12,324 nucleotides of DNA from Xanthobacteraceae bacterium (GTDB lineage: Bacteria; Pseudomonadota; Alphaproteobacteria; Rhizobiales; Xanthobacteraceae), in contig JAIESC010000229.1 in assembly GCA_019746355.1 (NCBI GenBank), positions 1 to 12,324 of the forward strand, written 5' to 3'. This document shows positions 6,899 through 12,324 of the stretch, piece after piece; position 1 is the stretch's first letter; each line of letters starts with the position of its first letter. A model generated the notes under the pieces. That model ran no database searches. It was not told the origin of the DNA and saw nothing but the letters and a program-made list of their open reading frames with translations. The position numbers were made by a program, and so were the translations under genes.

Positions 6899-6926
6899 AT
6901 CCTGATGCCTAAGGGCAGGATATATT
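6899..6926. promoter_or_regulatory. Divergent lysR/monooxygenase control region: LTTR-type dyad and candidate -10
   Basis: ATCCTG (6899-6904) and CAGGAT (6916-6921) form a perfect inverted repeat with an 11-base gap, the size of an LTTR recognition dyad, although the strict T-N11-A pattern is not exactly met. TATATT (6921-6926) touching its right edge is a plausible -10 for the rightward monooxygenase gene, with no good -35, as expected of an activator-dependent promoter. The left half-site also supplies the AGGA ribosome-binding site of lysR on the other strand. Confidence 0.55.
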
Positions 6927-6999
6927 AATTCGGCTGAGGCCGCCAGCGGCGCTAGTTTCGGATTCGAATGGCGCCGCGACGTGCGCCGGAGGAGGCGCC

Positions 7000-8100
7000 A
7001 TGAAGCTCGGCTTCTTCACCATGCCGATCCATCCGCTGGACAAGGATTGGCGCCAATCGCTGCGCGAGGACCGCGAGGCGTTCCTGCTCGCCGACAAGCT
7101 CGGCTTCACCGAGGCCTATGTCGGCGAGCACTCGACCGACCGCGCCGAGAACATCACCTCGTGCATGGTGTTCATCGCGAGCCTCATTCACGACACCAAG
7201 ACCATCAAGCTCGGCACCGGCACCGTCAACATGCCGAACCAGCATCCGGCGGCGGTTGCGGCCAACATCGCGATGCTCGACCACATGCTCGACGGCCGCT
7301 TCATATTCGGCATCAGCCCCGGCGGGCTGCTCTCGGATGCGGAGGCGTTCGGGAATCTCGATGCCGACCGCGGCGCGATGTTCCTTGAGGCGATCAACAC
7401 AGTCCTGGCGATCTGGGAGCGCGAGCCACCTTACAACATCGACGGCAAGTACTGGAAGGTTAAGCTCGAAAAGCAGTTCATGCCTGAGATCGGCCAGGGC
7501 TATCTGCCGAAACCGTTGCAGAAGCCGCATCCGCCGATCGTGGTGACCGCGGTTGCGCCGTTCTCCAAGGGTGTCACCGAAGCCGCCGCGCGCGGCTGGG
7601 AGCCGATCTCGGCGAACTTCCTGATGCCGGAATGGGTGAAGAGCCACTGGCCGAAATACGCCGAGGGCTGCCAGCGCGCCGGACGTCCCGCCGATCCGGC
7701 GAACTGGCGCGTCGCCAAGAGCATCTTCATCGCCGACGATGACAAGACCGCGGCGGCCTATGTCAACGATCCGGGCAGCCCGTATCGCTATTACTACAGC
7801 CAGCTCTACACCAAGCTGAAGCGCGGCCGGCTGGAACTGTTCAAGACCCGGCGCGATCAGCCCGACAGCGAGGTGACGCTCGACGGCATCTGCAAGGAGC
7901 TGATCATCTACGGCTCGCCCGACAAAGTCGCCGACGAGATCCTGAAATTCCGCGAGCGGGTCGGCGACTTCGGCACGCTGCTCTATGCCGGCAAGGACTG
8001 GCGCGACGTGACGCTGGCCAAGCGTTCGATGACCTTGCTTGCCGAAAAGGTGATGCCTAAGGTCAACGCCGCCATCAAGCCGGTGGCGAAGGCTTCCTGA
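7000..8100 (+). CDS. LLM-class (bacterial luciferase-like) flavin-dependent monooxygenase/oxidoreductase
   Basis: A 366-residue cytosolic TIM-barrel flavoprotein of the luciferase-like superfamily, which uses reduced FMN from a separate reductase to oxygenate a small organic substrate. Seen: MKLGFFTMPIHP at the N-terminus, YVGEHSTDRAENI (40-52), KLGTGTVNMPNQHPAAVAA (70-88), MLDHMLDGRFIFGISPGG (92-109), KPHPPIVVTAV (175-185) and the late GSPDKVADEILKFRE (305-319). The overall look is nearest to the limonene 1,2-monooxygenase-like and related alkanal-monooxygenase-type subgroup, but that is memory-based resemblance and the substrate is not assigned. A strong GGAGGAGG (6988-6995) ends 4 bases before the ATG. 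It is divergent from lysR, with the dyad between them, and followed after 43 bases by a D-2-hydroxyacid dehydrogenase, probably co-transcribed. No flavin reductase partner gene is in the window. Confidence 0.9.
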   Translation: MKLGFFTMPIHPLDKDWRQSLREDREAFLLADKLGFTEAYVGEHSTDRAENITSCMVFIASLIHDTKTIKLGTGTVNMPNQHPAAVAANIAMLDHMLDGRFIFGISPGGLLSDAEAFGNLDADRGAMFLEAINTVLAIWEREPPYNIDGKYWKVKLEKQFMPEIGQGYLPKPLQKPHPPIVVTAVAPFSKGVTEAAARGWEPISANFLMPEWVKSHWPKYAEGCQRAGRPADPANWRVAKSIFIADDDKTAAAYVNDPGSPYRYYYSQLYTKLKRGRLELFKTRRDQPDSEVTLDGICKELIIYGSPDKVADEILKFRERVGDFGTLLYAGKDWRDVTLAKRSMTLLAEKVMPKVNAAIKPVAKAS

Positions 8101-8143
8101 GGCCGGGCCCGCAGATCCGGGTCAAGCGTTGTGAGTGTGTAGT

Positions 8144-9133
8144 GTGAGCAGGCCGCGGGTTTTCGTCACTCAGCCGATTGCCGAGAGTGCGCTCAAGCGG
8201 CTTCGCGCGGTGGCCGACGTCGAGGTCAATCCCGACTCCAGCCGCGTGCTGGAGAAAGCCAAACTGATCGAGGCGGTGAAGCGCTGCGACATTCTGCTGT
8301 CGCTGCTGCACGACACCGTCGACCGCGAGGTGCTCAGCGCCAATCCGCAGCTCAAGGCGGTGTCGTCGATGAACATCACGCAGGACCGCATCGATCTGGC
8401 GGCCGCGACCGAGCTCGGCATTCCGGTCACCAACATTCCGGCGATCGTCACCGACGCCACCGCCGACATCGGCTTCGGCCTCCTGCTTTCGGTCGCGCGA
8501 AACATCGCGCAGGGCGACAAGCTGTTCCGGCAGGGCACCTATCCCGGCTCGCAGTCCAACCACCTCGCGGGCGCGGCGGTGACCGGCAAGACGCTCGGCC
8601 TCGTCGGCTTCGGCCGCATCGGCCAGGCGATGGCGCGGCGCGGGCGCGGGTTCGACATGAAGATCATCTATGCCGATCCGCGCAGGCTTCCGTCCGAGGA
8701 GGAAGCGAAATTCGACGCGGTCTACCGCAGCCTGGACGAGCTCCTCCGCGAGGCCGATTTCGTCTCGCTGCATCCGCAGCTCATGCCGGAGACGCGGCAC
8801 CTGATGAGCGACCGGCAGTTTTCGCTGATGAAGCCCACGGCCTTCGTCATCAACACCGCGCGCGGGCCGGTGATCGACGAGGCGGCGCTGGTGCGGGCGC
8901 TGAAGGAAAGGAAGATCGCGGGCGCGGGGCTCGACGTCTACGAGCACGAGCCCAGGGTGTCGCCGGAGCTTGTGCGGATGCCGAACGTGGTGCTGACGCC
9001 GCATCTCGGCAGCGCCGTGCTCGAGCTGCGCGAAGGCATGGCGCATGTCGTGGTCGACAACACCATTGCACTGATCGAGGGCAGGGCGCCGGTGAGCTGC
9101 TTCAATCCGCAGGTGTTGAAGAGGCTATTTTAG
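8144..9133 (+). CDS. D-2-hydroxyacid dehydrogenase (glyoxylate/hydroxypyruvate reductase-like)
   Basis: A 329-residue cytosolic NAD(P)-dependent enzyme that would reduce a 2-oxoacid such as glyoxylate or hydroxypyruvate, or run in reverse. Seen: TDATADIGFGLLLSVARN (103-120), Rossmann motif GFGRIG (155-160), the cofactor-discriminating YADPRR (176-181), catalytic Arg240 in NTARGPVIDE, Glu269 in VYEHEP and His287 in TPHLGSA, so the active-site triad is intact. The loop that usually reads as a Gly-rich G-x-G-x-D-x-I-D is here MNITQDRID (76-84). There is no ATG near the 5' end. GTG at 8144 gives MSRPRVFVTQP and is preferred; GTG at 8135, directly after an in-frame stop, is the alternative. Neither has a good Shine-Dalgarno, so translation may lean on the monooxygenase gene 43 bases upstream. 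Confidence 0.9.
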   Translation: MSRPRVFVTQPIAESALKRLRAVADVEVNPDSSRVLEKAKLIEAVKRCDILLSLLHDTVDREVLSANPQLKAVSSMNITQDRIDLAAATELGIPVTNIPAIVTDATADIGFGLLLSVARNIAQGDKLFRQGTYPGSQSNHLAGAAVTGKTLGLVGFGRIGQAMARRGRGFDMKIIYADPRRLPSEEEAKFDAVYRSLDELLREADFVSLHPQLMPETRHLMSDRQFSLMKPTAFVINTARGPVIDEAALVRALKERKIAGAGLDVYEHEPRVSPELVRMPNVVLTPHLGSAVLELREGMAHVVVDNTIALIEGRAPVSCFNPQVLKRLF

Positions 9134-9146
9134 CTCCGGATCGAAA

Positions 9147-9173
9147 CCGGGCAGAGCGAACGGCTCTGCCCGG
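9147..9173. terminator. Hairpin between convergent genes (likely bidirectional terminator)
   Basis: CCGGGCAGAGC (9147-9157) and GCTCTGCCCGG (9163-9173) are perfectly complementary, giving an 11-bp GC-rich stem with the 5-base loop GAACG. It lies in the 61-base gap between the stop of the D-2-hydroxyacid dehydrogenase (9133) and that of the convergent substrate-binding protein (9195). On the minus strand it is followed by only TTT, and on the plus strand by no T-run, so it is a strong stem with a poor tail. Confidence 0.65.
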
Positions 9174-9194
9174 CAGGAAGGCGCGCGTCTGGCG

Positions 9195-10511
9195 CTAAAC
9201 CGATTGTTTGGACAGATCGAACCGCGGCGGCAGGTGTTTCACCAGCTCTTCCTTCGTCACCTTTTTCTTCACGTGCAGTTGGTCGTTCTCCACGCGGCTG
9301 ATGTAGCAGTCGATGACGCCGCTGTGGTCCTCCTTGCGTAAGAGCTTGGTGCCCTGCGGGAAGGCGAGCGAATTGTCCATCTGCATCCCTTCGAGGGCCT
9401 GTATGACGCCCTGGTCGTCCTTCTTGGTCTTCCAGCCGGAGACTTCAATGGCTTTCTTCAGCGCGAAAAGGTTCTCGTAGCTCTGCCATGAGTGGCTCTT
9501 GGCGTTGACGCGCTGGGAGCCGTCTTCGCGGGCGTGGACGTCGTCGGTGCCCAGGAGCTTGACGTATTGCCGGTGGAACGCGTCGTCCTTGTACTTCACC
9601 ATGCGCGGGAAGTTCTCGACGATGTAGACGCCCTCTGCGGCGCCCTTGAGATCGGCGGGCGCGATGGCCTCGATGGTTCCCGAGACCGAATACATCCGCA
9701 TGGTCTTTTCCAGGCCCATGGACTTGGCCTGGGTGTAGAACGCAATCGACAGCGCCCCGAAGAAAACAGAGAACAGGACTTCGGTGTCCTGCGGGATTTT
9801 CGTCAGGTACGGGATCAGGTCCTTGGCGTCGAGCGGCACGTAGATCGGGTCGTAGACCTTGCCGCCGAGCTTCTCGATGATCGCCTTGTGCTCCTTGTAG
9901 TGGCTGTGGCCCCAGGCGTAGTCGGGCGAGATGATGGTCCAGCGCTTGCCGAGATTTTCGAACGCCCAGGGCGCGCCCGCAGCCGCGAGACCGTAGGTGT
10001 CGGTTCCGGTGCGGAAGCTGTAGCGGGTGCCTTTCTCGCCGGTCGCCTCGGTCGCTTCGCCGGTCGAGAAGTAGATGGTCTTGAGTTCGGTCGCGACCGG
10101 GATCGAGGCGAGCATGATGCCGGAGTGCACGGAGCCGGTGACGAACGCCGCGTTGTTGCGCTGGATCAGCGAGCGCAGCTTGCGCACGCCGGCGGCCGGA
10201 TTGGATTCGGTGTCCTCGGTGATCAGCTCGAGCTTGCGGCCGGCGATGCCGCCGCCGTCGTTGATCACCTTGGCGGCGGCCAAGGCGCACTTGTTGTGCC
10301 AATAGCCCCAGGACGCGAAGCCGCCGGTCAGCTCGCAGTGATGGCCGATGACGATCGGGCCGCCGGCCTGCGCGAAGGCGGACATATCGCGGGCGAGCGT
10401 GATATACGCGGCACCGCCGGCCAGCGCCGTGCCGAGGAAGCTGCGGCGGTCGATGCGGGTGCGGCTTCGGGCAACGCGGTCTGAGGTTTTGGCCTCCGGG
10501 GGCTTCGTCAT
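9195..10511 (-). CDS. Tat-exported LIV-type ABC transporter substrate-binding protein
   Basis: A 438-residue periplasmic ligand-binding protein of the Peripla_BP_6 type. The N-terminus has a twin-arginine signal, DRRSFLGTALAGGAAYITL (21-39), ending near SAFAQA (about 49), so it is predicted to be exported folded by Tat. The mature part opens GGPIVIGHHCELTGGFASWG and continues with NDGGGIAGRKLELITEDTES, TGSVHSGIMLASIPVA and ISPDYAWGHSHYKEH, as in LivK/amide-binding-like proteins. It is the last gene of the minus-strand operon livM-livG-livF-SBP: its ATG overlaps the livF stop as ATGA, and AAGGA lies about 8 bases before it. It is unlike the partial binding protein at the left edge, which has a Sec signal, so the two transporters probably take different ligands. 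The ligand is not identifiable. Confidence 0.93.
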   Translation of the reverse strand: MTKPPEAKTSDRVARSRTRIDRRSFLGTALAGGAAYITLARDMSAFAQAGGPIVIGHHCELTGGFASWGYWHNKCALAAAKVINDGGGIAGRKLELITEDTESNPAAGVRKLRSLIQRNNAAFVTGSVHSGIMLASIPVATELKTIYFSTGEATEATGEKGTRYSFRTGTDTYGLAAAGAPWAFENLGKRWTIISPDYAWGHSHYKEHKAIIEKLGGKVYDPIYVPLDAKDLIPYLTKIPQDTEVLFSVFFGALSIAFYTQAKSMGLEKTMRMYSVSGTIEAIAPADLKGAAEGVYIVENFPRMVKYKDDAFHRQYVKLLGTDDVHAREDGSQRVNAKSHSWQSYENLFALKKAIEVSGWKTKKDDQGVIQALEGMQMDNSLAFPQGTKLLRKEDHSGVIDCYISRVENDQLHVKKKVTKEELVKHLPPRFDLSKQSV

Positions 10512-11230
10512 GAGCTTGATCCTTTCGGGCTCTTGAGTGACACGCCGAGATATCGGTGCACGATCTCGGGCTCGGCTTGCAGGCTTGAGGCGGTTCCTTC
10601 GTGGACGACCTGGCCGCGCTCCATGAGATAGACGCGGTTGGCGAGGCGGAGCGCGGTGCGCAGATTCTGCTCGACCAGCAGCACCGAAATGCCGCGCTTG
10701 CCGATCTCGGCGATTTCGTGCCGGATCTGCGAAACAAGCTTCGGCATGATGCCTTCGGTCGGCTCGTCGAGGATGATGAGTTTGGGCTCCATGAGAAGGC
10801 AGCGGGCGATGGCGAGCATCTGCTGCTCGCCGCCCGACAGCGTTCCGGCCGGCTGGCGCAGCCGCTCCTTGATGCGCGGAAAGCGGGCAAACACCTCCTC
10901 GCGCGTGCCGGGCTTCGGTGGATGCTTGATGCCGAGCGTCAGGTTCTCCTCGACCGTCAGCAGCGGGAAGATGCCGCGCCCCTGCGGCACGTAGCCCACG
11001 CCCATGGCCGCGAGGCGGTGCGGCGCGACGTCGTTCAGCGACCGCCCGTCGTAGACGACGCTGCCTCCGGTGCGGCGCAAAAGACCGAGGATCGCCCGCA
11101 GCGTCGACGTCTTGCCCACGCCGTTGCGGCCGAGCAGCGCGACGGTGTCGCCGCCGTTCACCGTCAGATTGACCCCCCGAAGCACGGGGATTTTTCCGAT
11201 CTGTGCGGTCAGCCCGTTGACGGTCAGCAT
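10508..11230 (-). CDS. livF: LIV-type ABC transporter ATPase LivF
   Basis: Cytoplasmic ATPase subunit (240 residues) energising the importer with LivG. Seen: Walker A GRNGVGKTS (34-42), Q-loop YVPQGRGIFPLLTVEENL (80-97), ABC signature LSGGEQQMLAIAR (131-143), Walker B LIILDEPTEG (151-160) and the switch region LLVEQNLRTAL, in which Gln stands where most ABC ATPases have His; that substitution is usual for LivF. The frame is open upstream to 11461 inside livG, but the ATG at 11230 gives the standard N-terminus MLTVNGLTAQIGKIPVLRGV and lies 2 bases after the livG stop. The stop overlaps the start of the substrate-binding protein gene, so translation is coupled along the operon. Confidence 0.95.
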   Translation of the reverse strand: MLTVNGLTAQIGKIPVLRGVNLTVNGGDTVALLGRNGVGKTSTLRAILGLLRRTGGSVVYDGRSLNDVAPHRLAAMGVGYVPQGRGIFPLLTVEENLTLGIKHPPKPGTREEVFARFPRIKERLRQPAGTLSGGEQQMLAIARCLLMEPKLIILDEPTEGIMPKLVSQIRHEIAEIGKRGISVLLVEQNLRTALRLANRVYLMERGQVVHEGTASSLQAEPEIVHRYLGVSLKSPKGSSS

Positions 11231-11232
11231 GG

Positions 11233-11991
11233 TCAATCGTCCTCGGGAGAGCCGAGATAGGCCTCCTGCACCCTGGGGTCGCCGGCGATCTCGGCCGCCG
11301 TCCCGGTGGCGAGGATCGCGCCCTGGGCCATCACCATGATGAAGTCGGCGATGTCGAACACCACCTCCATATCGTGCTCGATCAGGATCACGTCGATGCG
11401 CTTGGAGATGTCCCTGATCATGGCGACCGTGCGCTCGGTCTCCTGCGGACCCATGCCGCATACCGGCTCGTCGAGCAGCAGGAGCTTCGGCTCGCCGGCC
11501 AGCGCCAGCGCCATTTCCAGCAGCGCGACGTCGCCGTAGGACAGTGTGGAGGCGAGCTCGTCGCGATGCACGGCGAGGCCGACGTCCTCCAGGATACCGT
11601 TGGCGCGGGACGCCGCGGCCCGGAACGAGGCGGCGGGGCGGAGCGGCGACATGACCCGCTCGTGCGTGAGCACCGCGATCAGAACGTTGTCGGCGACACT
11701 CAATCCGCCGAATACGCTCTTGATCTGCAAGGTCCGCGAGATGCCGCGGCGCACGATGTCATGCGGCTTGAGGCCGGCGATGTCCCGGCCGTCGAAGATG
11801 ACGCGACCGGCGTCTGCCGGAATATCGCCGCTGATCAGGTTGAACAGCGTGGTCTTGCCGGCGCCGTTCGGGCCAATGATGGCGTTGAGCTTGCCGCGCT
11901 CGAGGTTGATGGAAATGCCGTCGACCGCGACGAGGCCGCCGAAGCGCTTGGTCACGCCGGACAGGCTCAGCGCTGGTCCGTTCACGGGCAT
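11233..11991 (-). CDS. livG: LIV-type ABC transporter ATPase LivG
   Basis: Cytoplasmic ATPase subunit (252 residues) pairing with LivF. Seen: Walker A GPNGAGKTT (40-48), Q-loop TLQI (Q89), signature LSYGDVALLEMALAL (150-164), Walker B LLLLDEPVCGMGP (170-182), switch His206 in LIEHDM and the LivG-type C-terminal VQEAYLGSPEDD. The signature has Asp where many ABC proteins have Gln (LSYGQ); a Gly-Asp version occurs in part of the LivG family, so activity is expected. The ATG at 11991 shares its A with the upstream livM stop (TGATG), and AGGAAAG lies about 4 bases before it. A TTG one codon earlier is also possible but less likely. livF follows after 2 bases. Confidence 0.95.
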   Translation of the reverse strand: MPVNGPALSLSGVTKRFGGLVAVDGISINLERGKLNAIIGPNGAGKTTLFNLISGDIPADAGRVIFDGRDIAGLKPHDIVRRGISRTLQIKSVFGGLSVADNVLIAVLTHERVMSPLRPAASFRAAASRANGILEDVGLAVHRDELASTLSYGDVALLEMALALAGEPKLLLLDEPVCGMGPQETERTVAMIRDISKRIDVILIEHDMEVVFDIADFIMVMAQGAILATGTAAEIAGDPRVQEAYLGSPEDD

Positions 11992-12324
11992 CAACTTTCC
12001 TCGGTCGCCATGGCCTTGCCGCCGGCCGGCGCGTCGCGCTTGCCGCTTGGCGGGACCTTCGGCTTGCGGCGCGTCAGCGCCAGGTTCAGGAGGTCGCTCC
12101 AGGCGCCGGCGATGCCGCGGGGCGCGAACATCACCACCAGGATGGTGACGGCGCCCACCGCGAGCAGGTAGTGCTCCCAGACGTTGGAGATGAGTTCGCG
12201 GAATATGATCAGCGCGCCGGTGCCGAACAGCGGACCGAGCAGGGTCCCGGAGCCGCCGACGATCGCCCAGACGACCGCTTCGCCGGACACGTGATAGAAC
12301 ATGTAGGATGCGGAGGCGTAGCGC
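11991..12324 (-). CDS. livM: LIV-type ABC transporter permease LivM (C-terminal part, cut by right edge)
   Basis: About 110 codons of a second LivM permease are in the window, and the N-terminal part lies beyond base 12324. The frame is open to the edge (RYASASYMFYHVSGEAVVW), so the internal Met at 12302 is not the start. Seen: AIVGGSGTLLGPLFGTGALI, the conserved late Gly-rich segment, then FRELISNVWEHYLLAVGAVTILVVMFAPRGIAG, the last membrane helix with the P-x-G-I motif, and a basic, Pro/Lys-rich tail of about 35 residues. The stop overlaps the livG start by one base. It differs in sequence from the livM at 485-1483, so the window holds two separate LIV systems. Confidence 0.92.
   Translation of the reverse strand, partial: RYASASYMFYHVSGEAVVWAIVGGSGTLLGPLFGTGALIIFRELISNVWEHYLLAVGAVTILVVMFAPRGIAGAWSDLLNLALTRRKPKVPPSGKRDAPAGGKAMATEES

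Noticed and set aside
8101..8143. GGCCGGGCCCG and a nearby CCCGCAGATCCGGG in the gap before the D-2-hydroxyacid dehydrogenase gene, considered as a repeat or terminator
   Set aside because: The stems are short and imperfect, there is no T-run, and no second copy is in the window.
9445..10890. 481-codon minus-strand open frame across livF and the substrate-binding protein gene
   Set aside because: It is out of frame with two clear genes, has low-complexity Arg-rich composition and no domain; it is typical of high-GC coding DNA.

Overview
The window looks like a chromosomal stretch of a high-GC alphaproteobacterium, probably a Bradyrhizobium/Rhodopseudomonas-type member of the Rhizobiales. The reasons are the GC-rich codon use, the dense LIV-type ABC transporter genes, and short REP-like hairpins of the 'tgggtccccgc...' / 'attcccgcgaaagcgggaat' kind that are common in such genomes. 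This placement is inference; nothing here fixes the genus. There are no rRNA, tRNA, CRISPR, insertion-sequence or phage signals, and no gene-free stretch exceeds 230 bases.

Layout. (1) Bases 1-2355, minus strand: a HAAT/LIV-type uptake operon, livH -> livM -> a Sec-exported substrate-binding protein that runs off the left edge. (2) 2356-2582: an intergenic region with a 14-bp perfect palindrome and a REP-like hairpin. (3) 2583-3485, minus: a 3-hydroxyisobutyrate-dehydrogenase-type oxidoreductase, divergent from (4) 3675-5931, plus: an exported GlcG/DUF336 protein, a second oxidoreductase of the same superfamily and a zeta-class glutathione transferase/maleylpyruvate isomerase-like protein; a composite REP-like element separates the last two. 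(5) 5928-6893, minus: a LysR regulator whose stop overlaps that of the isomerase gene and whose start faces (6) 7000-9133, plus: a luciferase-like flavin monooxygenase and a D-2-hydroxyacid dehydrogenase. A dyad operator lies in the divergent promoter. (7) 9147-9173: a strong hairpin between convergent genes. (8) 9195-12324, minus: a second LIV-type operon, livM (cut by the right edge) -> livG -> livF -> a Tat-exported substrate-binding protein, with tightly coupled starts.

How it may work together: two high-affinity importers of the branched-chain amino acid/aromatic acid class flank a catabolic block. A flavin monooxygenase, a glutathione-dependent isomerase, three NAD(P)-dependent hydroxyacid dehydrogenases and a GlcG-like protein would fit oxidation of an imported organic acid (aromatic, terpenoid or other) and disposal of the C2-C4 hydroxyacid products, under LysR control. 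No ring-cleaving dioxygenase, CoA ligase or hydrolase is present, so the substrate cannot be named from the sequence. The window reads as an accessory catabolic locus made of known families in a combination I cannot match to a named pathway.
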